DNA of 64,000 bases from Oscillospiraceae bacterium (GCA_004555865.1 SFJO01000001.1:132813-196812); one strand, 5' to 3'; counted from the stretch's first letter, positions 16,022 to 25,417 are shown. Program-made: numbers and translations. Notes: a model not told the origin generated them from the letters alone.

Positions 16022-17458
16022 TCACTTGGTTGCATGAGCGTGGCCATGCTGCAACTGTTCCTTGTTAACCATACCACCAAATACGGTCATAAACAAGATG
16101 CGAATGTCCAGCCAGAAGCTCCAGTTCTCAATGTACCAGATGTCGCACTGCACACGGCCGTCAATGCTGGTGTCGCCCCGGAAGCCGTGCACCTGCGCCC
16201 AACCGGTAATGCCCGGCCGCACCTGGTGCTTGACCATGTACAGCGGCACCGACTCCTTGAACAACTCCACATAGTGCGGAATCTCCGGCCGCGGGCCGAC
16301 CAGGCTCATCTCGCCCTTGAGCACATTGACCAGCTGGGGCAGCTCGTCGATGCTCAGCTTGCGGATGATGCTGCCGAACATGGTTTTGCGGTTGTCCTGG
16401 TTGGTGCTCCAAGCGGTGTCCTGCTCCTTGTTCACGGCCATGCTGCGGAATTTATACATCAGAAAGGGCTTTTTGTAGCGGCCCACCCGCTCCTGCTTGA
16501 AGATGATCGGCCCCGGGCCGGAAATCTTTACACCGATGGCCGTTGCCAGCATCAGCGGGCTGAGCACGACCAACCCGAACAGGCTGCCCGCAATGTCCAC
16601 CGCGCGCTTCAGCGCTGCCGCGCCCAGATTGTCCAGCGGGGTGGCCCGGATGTTGATGAGCTTGCAGCCGCCCACCGTCTCCAGCGTGGCCCGGGCCGGA
16701 ATGTAGTCGTTGTAGAAGGGAATGATGCACACCTTGGTGCCCTGCTTTTCGCAGGCGGAGATGACCACCGGCAGGAAGGGGTTCTCGTGCGCTTCCAGCG
16801 CCACCACCACCTCGTCAATGCCGATGCCCTCCAGCAGGCTTTCCAGGTCCTCATAATTGCCCAGGCGGGGAATGCCCATCACCTCATGGGCCTCCTTGGC
16901 CACATAGCCGTCCACATGGAAGCCGAAATGGGGTGCGTTGTGGACCGATTCCACATACTGCCGGGCCAGATGGCCGTTGCCCACCACGATCACGTGCTTC
17001 TGGTTGTAGCCTCTGCGCCGGTAATAGCGCAGCACCGCCCGCACCACAATGCGCTTACAGCTGACCATCAAGGTGCTGATGGCGCAGAACATCACCAGAA
17101 CCAGGCTGGAAATGTCCCAGGTATTGAACCAGCCCCAGGATTTGATCAGGTACAGGCCCGAGGTGACCAGCAAAGTGCCCAGCACGTTGACCCATACCAG
17201 CATCCGAAGCTCCTGCCAGAGGGGCTTGTAGCGGAACGAGCCGTACAGCTGGGTGCAGTGGTAAGCCACCACCAGAAGCACACTGTACACCACGATGTAC
17301 GCCAGATTGTGCAGCGTCCATTCGTCCTGAAGGGTAAAGCGGCCGCCGGGCAGAAGCTCCCAGCGGATATAGGTAGCGACGAGATACGCAAGAAAAATTA
17401 AAACGCCATCCAGCAAGCTGCTCAGCAGATTCAGCAGCTTTTGATTTCGTTTGATCAC
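16022..17458 (-). CDS. Undecaprenyl-phosphate sugar phosphotransferase (WcaJ/EpsE type)
   Basis: This 478-residue membrane protein has four to five N-terminal membrane segments, a CoA-binding-like middle domain (KHVIVVGNGHLARQYVES), another hydrophobic segment and the C-terminal bacterial sugar transferase domain. That domain carries KRAVDIAGSLFGLVVLSPLM, FKQERVGRYKKPF, and SIDELPQLVNVLKGEMSLVG. It would place the first sugar-1-phosphate on undecaprenyl phosphate to start surface polysaccharide synthesis. The start is a GTG at 17458, chosen because AGGAGG lies 9 bases upstream (17473-17468); no ATG has a comparable site. It is the first gene of a three-gene operon with glf and the DUF4422 gene. 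Confidence 0.93.
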   Translation of the reverse strand: MIKRNQKLLNLLSSLLDGVLIFLAYLVATYIRWELLPGGRFTLQDEWTLHNLAYIVVYSVLLVVAYHCTQLYGSFRYKPLWQELRMLVWVNVLGTLLVTSGLYLIKSWGWFNTWDISSLVLVMFCAISTLMVSCKRIVVRAVLRYYRRRGYNQKHVIVVGNGHLARQYVESVHNAPHFGFHVDGYVAKEAHEVMGIPRLGNYEDLESLLEGIGIDEVVVALEAHENPFLPVVISACEKQGTKVCIIPFYNDYIPARATLETVGGCKLINIRATPLDNLGAAALKRAVDIAGSLFGLVVLSPLMLATAIGVKISGPGPIIFKQERVGRYKKPFLMYKFRSMAVNKEQDTAWSTNQDNRKTMFGSIIRKLSIDELPQLVNVLKGEMSLVGPRPEIPHYVELFKESVPLYMVKHQVRPGITGWAQVHGFRGDTSIDGRVQCDIWYIENWSFWLDIRILFMTVFGGMVNKEQLQHGHAHATK

Positions 17459-17850
17459 AGAACGGTTCCTCCTTGAAGGATCGGGCCGGCACACATTGCA
17501 CGCAGACTCAACCATTTTTTCGCGCTTCCGGCGTTCATTTCCCGCCGTTTGTGCCGTTTTTCTTCCCCGTGGCAACTATTATACACGGTCATGCAACCCG
17601 TTTCCAGCAAAGCCGGCCGGGATTTTGTGCCTGTAAAAAGCAGCATTTTATCCAAAAATCTCATAGTTTCTTTGAGCAGTTTGCTGCTTTGTCTGTTCTG
17701 TATTCTCAAAATTCAGCGATGTTAGATAACTTTTTGAGAAAATCACGCCGTTGTTTCTTTTAAGACGAAAATCGCCGCCGAATTATTTCAGGCTTTTCCT
17801 GCAAAAAGATGACAATTTTATTTCAATTTTCCCGCCTTTCTCCAAACATT
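17459..17850. other. AT-rich intergenic region upstream of the polysaccharide operon
   Basis: No coding potential stands out in these 390 bases. On the minus strand a TATAAT lies at 17582-17577 with a weak -35 (TGGAAA) 17 bases upstream, a likely promoter for the sugar transferase operon. An inverted repeat TTCTCAAAA / TTTTTGAGAA (about 17703-17742) could be an operator or a weak terminator. I see no strong terminator for the tmcAL transcript. Confidence 0.4.
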
Positions 17851-19035
17851 TCACGATCCATCGGTATTTCCCCGCACCATCGGCTGGGTGTACGCCAGCC
17901 CCATGGGGGCGGGCCGGCAGCGGCACAGGGCGGCCAGATCGCAAGCGGCGCTGTGGGCTTGGGCCGCGGTCCGGCACGCCGGGCTTTGTGCTTCAAGGCG
18001 GGCCATGCTGGCCCCGGCCGGCAGGGCGGCCCCCTTCAGCAGGGCCATCCCGCCGGGGGCCGCCCCCCACACGTGCAGATAGGGTGGCAGTGCCGGGAGC
18101 TGATCGTCGTAGCCCAGGGCGGCGTCCAACACCAGACGGCGAAGCCGCGCATGGGCATACCGCTTGGTTTTCATCCGCTCATATAATGAGGTAAGGGAGG
18201 GCGCGTCATGCACGGCGGCGGCCAGTCGCCGATCCAGCCCTTCCCCGGCCCCCCGCACCCGGGAAAAGTCCTCCCGCGCCCGCAGGCGGGACAAAACCGC
18301 CACGCTGAAGGCCGCCGGGTCGGTCATCTGCCCTTCCCCGGCCGCCGCCTGATAGCGGGCCAGCGCCGGGGCGGGCAGCCAGCGGGCCGCTTCCGCCCAG
18401 TCACCCCGCAAAAGGCACGCCCGAATGTAGCTGGCGCTGGCAAAGCCGCCCGCCGGGGCGTCGGCCCCATGGGCCGCCCCCAGCCGGGGCAGGGGCAGGG
18501 GCACAAGGTGGCTGTTCTGGGCCAGAATGGCCTTGCAGTATTCCACCCCCAGATTGTTGTTCGGGCTGGCCAGAATCTCCCCCGCAGGCGGGTAAAGGCA
18601 CTGCGCCGCGACCGCCCGGGCGGCGGCAAAGGGGCGGCCGTCCGCCAGCTGTTCCCGCACCAGCGGGCCGAACTCCGGCGCAAGCAGCGCCCGGGCTGTG
18701 TTCATCAGGGCCTCGCCGTCCGGCGTTTCGGCCCCGAAGGCCAGCACCTGCGTGCCGGGCAGGGCACTGAGCAAGGCCACGCCCGCCGCGGCAAAGCCCT
18801 CGGCGCTCTGGCAAGCCCACGGGGCAGGAATTCCCACCACCAGACTGGCCCCGCCCTCCAGGGCGGCCGCCGCCCGCACCGGGGCAGGCAGCAGGGCCAG
18901 GGTACCCCGCTGCACCACCGGGCCGCTCATGGCCACGGCCACCTGGTCAAATCCCCGGCGGCGCAGCTCGGCCAGCTGCCAGGCGTGCCCGGCGTGAAAC
19001 GGGTCGTATTCAGCGATCAACGCAGCAATCGACAT
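17851..19035 (-). CDS. tmcAL: tRNA(Met) cytidine acetate ligase
   Basis: This 394-residue protein belongs to the TmcAL (YlbM) family, which uses ATP and acetate to acetylate the wobble cytidine of elongator tRNA-Met. The nucleotidyltransferase signature is at the start: EYDPFHAGH (residues 9-17), with the HxGH pair H14 and H17. The family motif SPNNNLGVEYCKAIL lies in the middle and SYIRACLLRGDW follows. Family members usually read EYNPFHNGH, so Asp and Ala replace two Asn here, outside the HxGH residues. The ATG at 19035 follows AAGGAGA. It is divergent from ackA, whose product makes acetyl-phosphate and acetate. Confidence 0.9.
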   Translation of the reverse strand: MSIAALIAEYDPFHAGHAWQLAELRRRGFDQVAVAMSGPVVQRGTLALLPAPVRAAAALEGGASLVVGIPAPWACQSAEGFAAAGVALLSALPGTQVLAFGAETPDGEALMNTARALLAPEFGPLVREQLADGRPFAAARAVAAQCLYPPAGEILASPNNNLGVEYCKAILAQNSHLVPLPLPRLGAAHGADAPAGGFASASYIRACLLRGDWAEAARWLPAPALARYQAAAGEGQMTDPAAFSVAVLSRLRAREDFSRVRGAGEGLDRRLAAAVHDAPSLTSLYERMKTKRYAHARLRRLVLDAALGYDDQLPALPPYLHVWGAAPGGMALLKGAALPAGASMARLEAQSPACRTAAQAHSAACDLAALCRCRPAPMGLAYTQPMVRGNTDGS

Positions 19036-19071
19036 GGAGTTTGTCTCCTTTTTAACGTAACCTCTTATGGG

Positions 19072-19100
19072 TTGAAAAAGCCCAGTAACCATTATATAAT
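19072..19100 (+). promoter_or_regulatory. Promoter of ackA
   Basis: TTGAAA (19072-19077) and a perfect TATAAT (19095-19100) are spaced by 17 bases. The start point would be near 19107, giving a ~75-base leader. Confidence 0.8.
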
Positions 19101-19181
19101 GGAAATGACGGATTGAAAATCCCTGGCTGTGCGGGTGCGACCCTGCCCGGCCCGCAAAATGAAACGGAGGAAAACAAACCA

Positions 19182-20384
19182 ATGAAAGTTCTGGTTATCA
19201 ATTGCGGCTCTTCTTCTCTGAAGTATCAGCTGCTTGATATGGAGACCGAGAAGGTCTTGTGCAAGGGCCTGTGCGAGCGCATCGGCGGCGAAGGCAGCTG
19301 CATCACCCATCAGGTGGGCGGCAACAAGATGAAGGCCGACGCTCCCTTCCCCTCTCACACCGAAGCGTTTGCCAAGCTGGTTGAGATGATGACCGAAGGC
19401 GAAGGCAAGGTCATCGACAGCATCAACGAGATCGACGCCATCGGCCATCGCTGCGTGCACGGCGGCGAGAAGTTCCAGAAGAGCTGCCTGGTGACCGACG
19501 AAGTCATCAAGACCATTGATGAGCTGTCTCCCCTGGCCCCCCTGCACAACCCCGCCTGCCTGCTGGGCCTGAAGGCCTCCCGCGAGGTGTTCGGCATGGA
19601 TAAGCCCAACGTGGTCGTGTTTGATACCGCCTTCCACAGCACCATGCCCCCCAAGGCTTACATGTACCCCCTGCCCTACGAGTACTATCAGGAGTACGGT
19701 GTCCGCCGCTACGGCTTCCACGGCACCAGCCACAAGTACGTCAGCCTGAAGGCTGCTGAGTACATGGGCCAGCATCCCAAGGATCTGAAGATCATCACCT
19801 GCCATCTGGGCAACGGTTCCTCCATCGCCGCCGTGAAGCGCGGCCAGGTGGTGGATACCTCCATGGGCATGACTCCTCTGGCCGGCCTGATGATGGGCAC
19901 CCGCTGCGGCGACATCGACCCCAGCGTGGTGAACTACCTGAAGTACAGCCTGGGCATCACCGGCCATGAGCTGGATGAGATCCTGAACAAGAAGTCCGGT
20001 CTGGCCGGCGTTTCCGGCGTGCCCAGCGGCGACAAGCGCGACATTGAGGCCGCTGCTTCTGCCGGCGACAAGCGCGCTCAGCTGGCTCAGGATATGCTGA
20101 ACTACCAGATCAAGAAGTACATCGGCTCCTACGCGGTGGCCATGGGCGGCGTTGACTGCCTGGTGTTCACCGGCGGCATCGGCGAGCATGACGCTCAGCT
20201 GCGTGAGGCCGTCTGCGAGGGTCTGGACTTCCTGGGCATCCGCATCAATGTGGACAAGAACCAGAACTGCCACGGCGACGTGTGCGACATCACCGGCTGG
20301 CGCGGCGATGTGTGCGTGCTGGTCATCGCCACCGATGAGGAGCTGATGATCGCCCGCGAGACCAAGCAGGTTGTCGAGGAGTAA
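19182..20384 (+). CDS. ackA: Acetate kinase
   Basis: At 400 residues the protein has the standard length. It opens with MKVLVINCGSSSLKYQ (catalytic/metal Asn at position 7) and carries the other family signatures HRCVHGGE, FDTAFHSTMP, YGFHGTSHKY and the adenosine-site sequence HLGNGSS. The enzyme makes ATP from ADP and acetyl-phosphate in acetate fermentation. There is no adjacent pta; the gene is flanked by its own promoter and a strong terminator, so it is monocistronic. Codon use is noticeably more biased toward optimal codons than its neighbours, fitting high expression. Confidence 0.98.
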   Translation: MKVLVINCGSSSLKYQLLDMETEKVLCKGLCERIGGEGSCITHQVGGNKMKADAPFPSHTEAFAKLVEMMTEGEGKVIDSINEIDAIGHRCVHGGEKFQKSCLVTDEVIKTIDELSPLAPLHNPACLLGLKASREVFGMDKPNVVVFDTAFHSTMPPKAYMYPLPYEYYQEYGVRRYGFHGTSHKYVSLKAAEYMGQHPKDLKIITCHLGNGSSIAAVKRGQVVDTSMGMTPLAGLMMGTRCGDIDPSVVNYLKYSLGITGHELDEILNKKSGLAGVSGVPSGDKRDIEAAASAGDKRAQLAQDMLNYQIKKYIGSYAVAMGGVDCLVFTGGIGEHDAQLREAVCEGLDFLGIRINVDKNQNCHGDVCDITGWRGDVCVLVIATDEELMIARETKQVVEE

Positions 20385-20414
20385 TCGCTTCCCTGCTTCA
20401 TCCTCTGCCTTTTG

Positions 20415-20445
20415 GGGCCTGTGCATTTTTGCACAGGCCCTTTTT
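20415..20445 (+). terminator. Terminator of ackA
   Basis: A perfect 10-bp stem, GGGCCTGTGC / GCACAGGCCC (20415-20440), with loop ATTTTT is followed by five Ts. Confidence 0.9.
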
Positions 20446-20643
20446 GTGTGCCTTTTTTGCCGTTTCGCACCGTTTTCACCGTTTGATGCCGCCCCCAGCC
20501 GGGCGGCCTTTTTTGCACGCCTCATTTTTCAAAAATTCGATGTTCCGCAAATTTTATTTGTGCTTTTTCACCGTTTCGCCCAAAGCCGCCGCCCCATTGC
20601 CCAAATCCGTCAAATTGTCGTGCTGTTTTAGCCTGTGAATGGC

Positions 20644-20671
20644 TTTACAAACCTTTTACTTTCATTATAAT
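20644..20671 (+). promoter_or_regulatory. Promoter of the VTC-DUF4956-CotH operon
   Basis: TTTACA (20644-20649) and TATAAT (20666-20671) are separated by 16 bases. The surrounding interval 20446-20763 is pyrimidine-rich and holds no convincing gene or known riboswitch motif; the leader is about 85 bases. Confidence 0.55.
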
Positions 20672-20763
20672 GATATTTGGCCTCGATGTTCGGTATTTTT
20701 TGGCCGTACATCGACGCTCCTTCTTTTTTCAACCGAACTTATAACCATCAGGAAGTCACGTTT

Positions 20764-21510
20764 ATGGAATACCGCAACGAGTGGAAATACCTGGTCACCG
20801 GCGGTGACCTGGCCATCCTGCGCGCCCGCCTGAATGTGGTTCTGCGGCCCGACGCCCACCAGACCGGGGCGGTGTACTGCATCCGAAGCCTGTACTTTGA
20901 TGACGCGCGGGACAGTGCCCTGCGGGAAAACGAGGACGGCGTGGACGCCCGCCGCAAGTTCCGCATCCGCATCTACAACGGCGACGCCAGCCACATGAAC
21001 CTGGAGATCAAGGAAAAACTCCACGGCTACACCAAAAAGACCGGCTGCCCCCTCACCCGGGAACAGGCCGACCGCATTCTGGCCGGGCTGCCCCCGCGCA
21101 TTGAGGCCGGCACCCCCGCGCCGCTGAACCTGCTGGCCGTGGAAATGCAGCTGAACCGGCTGCGCCCGGTGGTGATTGTGGACTATGAGCGCACCGCCTA
21201 TGTGGGCAGGCTGGGCAATGTGCGCATTACGCTGGACCAGAACATTGCCGGAAGCGCCGATGTGGGGCAATTTTTTGACCCGCGCCCGGCCCTGCACCCC
21301 ATTCTCCCCCCAGGCCAGCATGTGCTGGAGGTTAAATTTGACGAGTTTTTGCCCGCCCCCATTGCCGACGTGCTGGAGCTGGGTGAGATGCAGCGCATCT
21401 CGTTCTCAAAATATACACTTTGCCGCGAAGCCCTTGGCCCCGGCGTGAAAGGAACTTTGTATGAGCATCAAGGACGCAATCAAGAAATCCGTTTTGCAGG
21501 AATTTACTGA
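20764..21510 (+). CDS. VTC domain polyphosphate polymerase-like protein
   Basis: This 248-residue protein resembles the triphosphate-tunnel (VTC) domain that in yeast Vtc4 makes polyphosphate. It has alternating charged strands typical of the tunnel wall: RNEWKYLV at the start, YCIRSLYFDD, RRKFRIRIYN, LEIKEKL, VVIVDYERTAYV and VLEVKFDEFLP. The conserved basic and acidic pairs in these strands bind triphosphate and metal. No membrane segment is present. Its 3' end overlaps the DUF4956 gene by 50 bases, showing tight coupling. VTC, DUF4956 and CotH genes commonly occur together in clostridia; the joint role is not established. Confidence 0.87.
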   Translation: MEYRNEWKYLVTGGDLAILRARLNVVLRPDAHQTGAVYCIRSLYFDDARDSALRENEDGVDARRKFRIRIYNGDASHMNLEIKEKLHGYTKKTGCPLTREQADRILAGLPPRIEAGTPAPLNLLAVEMQLNRLRPVVIVDYERTAYVGRLGNVRITLDQNIAGSADVGQFFDPRPALHPILPPGQHVLEVKFDEFLPAPIADVLELGEMQRISFSKYTLCREALGPGVKGTLYEHQGRNQEIRFAGIY

Positions 21511-22135
21511 CCCCGCCGTTACCATGGGCGACATCGCCGCCGCCCTGGGCATGGCCGCCGTGCTGGCCCTGTACATCTATCTGATTTACAAGCTGGTCAC
21601 CCGCAGCGCCTTTTATTCCCGGGACTTCAACAAGAGCCTGGCCATGCTTCCGGTGATCACCGCCGGCATTCTGCTGGCCATGCAGAGCAGCTTCGTCATC
21701 TCGCTGGGCAGCGTGGGTGCGCTGTCCATCGTCCGCTTCCGCAATGCGGTCAAAGATCCCATGGATCTGGTGTTCCTGTTCTGGTCCATCAGCATCGGCA
21801 TTGTGTGCGGCGCTAAGCTGTACGCCCTGGCCATTCTGCTGAGCCTGGTGCTCACGGTGCTGGTGTTTGTGCTGGATCTCATTCCGGCTGCCAAATCCCC
21901 CATGCTGCTGGTGATGAACGGCAGCGACGCCAGCGTGGAAGCCGCCCTGCAGCCCATTCTGAAGCAGCAGGCCAAGGCCGCCCATGTGAAGAGCCGCAAC
22001 CTGACCACCGCCGGCATTGACCTGATCGTGGAACTGCGCCCCAACGATCCCCCCGCTCTGGTGCAGGCCTGCGCCGCCCTGCCGGGTGTGCAGAGCGTGA
22101 GCCTGCTGGACCACGACGGCCAGATTCGCTATTGA
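21461..22135 (+). CDS. DUF4956 membrane protein
   Basis: This 224-residue protein has four predicted membrane helices in the first 140 residues, with the family signature SLGSVGALSIVRFRNAVKDP in the loop after helix two and FWSISIGIVCGA in the next helix. A soluble C-terminal domain of about 75 residues, with an alternating strand-helix pattern, follows. The ATG at 21461 lies inside the end of the VTC gene and is preceded by GAAAGGAAC, so the two coding regions overlap by 50 bases in different frames. It probably forms a membrane partner for the VTC protein; this is inference from conserved neighbourhood. Confidence 0.87.
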   Translation: MSIKDAIKKSVLQEFTDPAVTMGDIAAALGMAAVLALYIYLIYKLVTRSAFYSRDFNKSLAMLPVITAGILLAMQSSFVISLGSVGALSIVRFRNAVKDPMDLVFLFWSISIGIVCGAKLYALAILLSLVLTVLVFVLDLIPAAKSPMLLVMNGSDASVEAALQPILKQQAKAAHVKSRNLTTAGIDLIVELRPNDPPALVQACAALPGVQSVSLLDHDGQIRY

Positions 22136-22247
22136 TGAGTTTTTTGTGACCGAGCCGGGCAGCCGATTCCCCAAAAGCGCGCATTTACCGCCGCTTTTCT
22201 GGGCCGCTGCCTGTTGCCCGGTACTTTTTTGTATTGTGAGGTGCTGT

Positions 22248-23897
22248 ATGCACAGGCGTTTCAAATATTGGCTGCTGGCCGGGGCCATTGCCGCACTGTC
22301 CCTGCTGCTGTGGCTGGCCCCGCATCTAGCGGAGGGCCAGCCGTTGGGTGTGCGCTTTCTTTCCGACGAAGCCTGGCAGCAGCTCACCGAAAACGCTCAG
22401 CCCGCCGGCGAAGCGCTGCCGCTGTGCTGGAACGGGGCGGAGCTGCCCTGTTCCGAGGGCATTTACCGGCTGTCCCAGTCATTGGCCTCGGAGGGCTGGA
22501 CCGGCCAGCTGACCAGCGCCGCCGGGGACCTTTCGGTGCAGGCCAGCGCCTGGGCCGACCGGGCCGACCGGATTGAGGACGGCAAAATTCTTCAGGTGGC
22601 GGCCAAACGCGGCAGCCGGGTGGTGCTGTATCAGCTTCAGATCTCCGGCCTGCCCATCCTCTCCATCACCGGCGATGAGCTGTACCCCAAAGATGACCCG
22701 CTGGACGAGAGCAGCAGCATCGACGAGGGTTCCGGCTCTCTGGTGCTGCTGGAGCCGGACCAGAACACGGTGTTTACCTCCCAGATGGAGTGGAGTCTGC
22801 GCGGGCATTCCACCTACTGGGCGCCCAAGCACAACTACCACCTGAAGCTGAAAAAATCCAACGGCAGAAAGCGCAATGCCAGCCTGCTAGGAATGCGCAG
22901 CGATGAGGACTGGCTGCTGTACAGCCTGAGCACCGACCCCTCCCGCGCAAAAGAGATGACCTGCATCACCCTGTGGAACGAGCTGGCCGCCCAGACCGAA
23001 TGGGACTACCCCACCTGCGAGATGGAGTATGTGGAGGTGTACATCAACGGCTCCTATGCCGGTTTGTACGGCCTGGCCAGCCCGGTGGACAAAAAGAGCC
23101 TGAACCTTCCGGAAAACGGCAGGCTGTACAAGTGGCGCACCGCGTACCTGCCCTATATGGAAGAGGCCCAGGCGCTGGATTCCCTCACCGAGCGCACCTG
23201 GGGTGACGAGCAGGCGGTCAAGCTGCTGTGGCCCAAAATGGTGCAGGCCGGCGACTGGACGCCCCTGAAAAATTACGCCATCGCCTTTTTGTACGAGCAG
23301 GCGGACGATTGGGACGAGGCCCTCTCCCTCATCGACCTGCGAAACCAGATCGACTCGGCCCTGTTTACCCAGTTCACCTGCGGGGTCGACAACTTTCTCA
23401 CCAACCGTATGTACGCCCAGTTTGAGCCGGACGGGCCGCTGTATCGCGTTCCCTGGGACCTGAATTACAGCCTGGGCGACGCTTCTTCCTCCTACGATTG
23501 GCTGAACCTGCGCCGCACCCTGCTGCCGGACCACGAGATCGACACCCTCTGGCGGCTGAACCCGGAGAAAACGACCCAGCTGCTGGCCCAGCGCTGGAGC
23601 GAGCTTCGCGCAAGCCTGTTCACCCCCGAACACGTGGAGGAGCTGCTGCGGAAAAACGCGGAACTGCTGCACTGGTCCGGCGCTTACGAGCGGGAGTACG
23701 CCCTGTGGGGTGAAAACGACGGCGTTGTAACCCACGTGAGCAACAGCGGCGGCAAGCCCTCCCTGCGCAGCGCCCTGAACCTGGAAGAAACTGTGGACTT
23801 TATCTACGAGCGCACGGAGTTTCTGGACGAAGCCATGGCTCAGTACACCCCGCCGGAACGGTACTGGAACTACTGGATGGAAGGGCTGGAAAGCTAA
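22248..23897 (+). CDS. CotH-like protein kinase, membrane-anchored
   Basis: The protein has 549 residues with an N-terminal membrane anchor (YWLLAGAIAALSLLLWLAP, about residues 7-25), so the body is extracellular. The CotH kinase-like fold is recognised by EWSLRGHSTYWAPKHNYHLK, then EDWLLYSLSTDPS, YVEVYINGSYAGLYGL and VPWDLNYSLGD, which supply lysine, glutamate and aspartate positions of the atypical kinase. In Bacillus, CotH phosphorylates spore coat proteins. The start at 22248 was chosen because GTGAGG precedes it and the upstream frame lacks a signal. It is third in the VTC-DUF4956-CotH operon and ends at a terminator. Confidence 0.85.
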   Translation: MHRRFKYWLLAGAIAALSLLLWLAPHLAEGQPLGVRFLSDEAWQQLTENAQPAGEALPLCWNGAELPCSEGIYRLSQSLASEGWTGQLTSAAGDLSVQASAWADRADRIEDGKILQVAAKRGSRVVLYQLQISGLPILSITGDELYPKDDPLDESSSIDEGSGSLVLLEPDQNTVFTSQMEWSLRGHSTYWAPKHNYHLKLKKSNGRKRNASLLGMRSDEDWLLYSLSTDPSRAKEMTCITLWNELAAQTEWDYPTCEMEYVEVYINGSYAGLYGLASPVDKKSLNLPENGRLYKWRTAYLPYMEEAQALDSLTERTWGDEQAVKLLWPKMVQAGDWTPLKNYAIAFLYEQADDWDEALSLIDLRNQIDSALFTQFTCGVDNFLTNRMYAQFEPDGPLYRVPWDLNYSLGDASSSYDWLNLRRTLLPDHEIDTLWRLNPEKTTQLLAQRWSELRASLFTPEHVEELLRKNAELLHWSGAYEREYALWGENDGVVTHVSNSGGKPSLRSALNLEETVDFIYERTEFLDEAMAQYTPPERYWNYWMEGLES

Positions 23898-23914
23898 ACT
23901 TTTTTCAAAACGTC

Positions 23915-23952
23915 AAAAGCGGCGTGCAGAGATACCTCTGCACGCCGCTTTT
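23915..23952. terminator. Bidirectional terminator between CotH and CorC-like genes
   Basis: A perfect 17-bp stem (AAAAGCGGCGTGCAGAG and its complement) has a four-base loop. The A-tract and T-tract at its two ends make it usable from both strands. Confidence 0.9.
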
Positions 23953-23965
23953 TTGTTGTAATGGG

Positions 23966-25282
23966 TTATTCGGCCTTTTTCTCTGCCGTGCCCTCCTGCT
24001 TCAGGGGCTTTGCCGGATGCTTCGGGTCCGGCGTGACCCGCACCATGAGGGTCAGAATGCGTTTGTCCTTCACCTGGCCCACGGTCACATAGAGGTTCTC
24101 GAACTCAAAGGCCTCCCCGGCCTGGGGAATGTGCTCCAGCTGGGCCAGCGCCCAGCCTGCCGCGCTGGAAAAATCGCCCTCACAGTCCTTGACCTTGCAG
24201 CCCACCGCCTCAAACAGATCGTCCACCGGGGTGTCACCGTCCACCCGGTACAGGCCCTCGCTTATCAGCTGGATGGGGCCTTCCTCCGGTTCGTCGGTCT
24301 CATCGAAGATTTCACCCACCAACTCCTCCAGCAGGTCCTCCATGGTCACGATGCCCAGGGTTCCGCCGTAATCGTCAATCACCACGGCCATGTGCTGTTT
24401 TTTGCGGCGCAGTTCCGCCAGCAGGTCGCTGGTGTGCTTAGTGCGGTACACAAAGGTCACATCCCGGCACATTTTGCGTAGCTGCACCGGCTCCCCTTTG
24501 GCCAGGCAGGCCAGCAGGTCCTTGGCATACAGCATACCGATGATGTGGTCGATGTCCCCTTCGTACACCGGAATGCGGGTATAACCGCTCTCCAGCACCG
24601 TATCCAGAATTTCCTGCTGCGGCGCGTCGGCTTCCACCGCCACCAGATCCACCCGGGGCACCAGAATGCGCTGCACCGTGGTGTCGTCAAACTGGATCAC
24701 GCTCTGCATCATGTCCGTCTCGCGGGAATCCAGCACGCCCTCTTCCCCCACCGTGTCGATGATGGTTTTCAGCTCGGCCTCGGTCACGCTGGGGGTGCCG
24801 TCGTTCTCCGGGTTCGGGCGGGAGACCACCCGCCGAATCCACACAAACACCATCACAACGGGATAAAACAGGGTGCGCAGCAGCTTCAGCGGCCTCGCTA
24901 CCTGAACGCTCAGCTCCTCTGCCCGGTCGTTGGCGATGCTCTTGGGCAGAATTTCGCCGAAGATCAGCACCAGAACCGTCACCGCAATGGTGGCGGCCAG
25001 CGGGCCATACTGGCTGCCCAGCAGCGCCGTTACCACCAAGGTGGATAGGGAGGACGCCGTCAGGTTTACCACGTTGTTGCCCACCAGAATGGTGGAGAGG
25101 GTGCGGTCATAGTCCGCAATCAGGTCCAGCGCTAGCTGGGCACGCGCGTCTCCCTCCTGCGCCCGGTTGCGCAGGCGCACCCGGTTCGCCGAGGAGAGCG
25201 CCGTTTCCGACGCAGAAAAAAAGGCGGACAATGCCAGCAGAATCAGCAGAATCAGGTACATACTGGGGCCAGGGGTCTCCAA
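23966..25282 (-). CDS. HlyC/CorC (CNNM) family CBS-domain transporter
   Basis: This 438-residue protein has an N-terminal DUF21/CNNM membrane domain with the typical LSAFFSASETALSSANR and FGEILPKSIAND motifs. A pair of CBS domains follows (about 200-330; MVPR-like RILVPRVDLVAV, then GTLGIVTMEDLLEELVGEI), then a C-terminal CorC/HlyC domain. Family members are linked to Mg2+ or Co2+ export. The start shown is a TTG at 25282 with AGGAA 11 bases upstream; an ATG at 25261 is possible but lacks a well-spaced ribosome site. The last ~15 residues are lysine- and glutamate-rich. Confidence 0.9.
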   Translation of the reverse strand: METPGPSMYLILLILLALSAFFSASETALSSANRVRLRNRAQEGDARAQLALDLIADYDRTLSTILVGNNVVNLTASSLSTLVVTALLGSQYGPLAATIAVTVLVLIFGEILPKSIANDRAEELSVQVARPLKLLRTLFYPVVMVFVWIRRVVSRPNPENDGTPSVTEAELKTIIDTVGEEGVLDSRETDMMQSVIQFDDTTVQRILVPRVDLVAVEADAPQQEILDTVLESGYTRIPVYEGDIDHIIGMLYAKDLLACLAKGEPVQLRKMCRDVTFVYRTKHTSDLLAELRRKKQHMAVVIDDYGGTLGIVTMEDLLEELVGEIFDETDEPEEGPIQLISEGLYRVDGDTPVDDLFEAVGCKVKDCEGDFSSAAGWALAQLEHIPQAGEAFEFENLYVTVGQVKDKRILTLMVRVTPDPKHPAKPLKQEGTAEKKAE

Positions 25283-25417
25283 AAACGATCACGTTCCTTT
25301 CAAAATGGGGCCATCGCAAAATGGCCAAAAATCCGCCCCTTCGGTTCGTCATCCTTCTTTCAACGGGGCGGAGCAACGGCCGCTTCTGCGGCACATTGTC
25401 ATAGCATATTGCTATTA

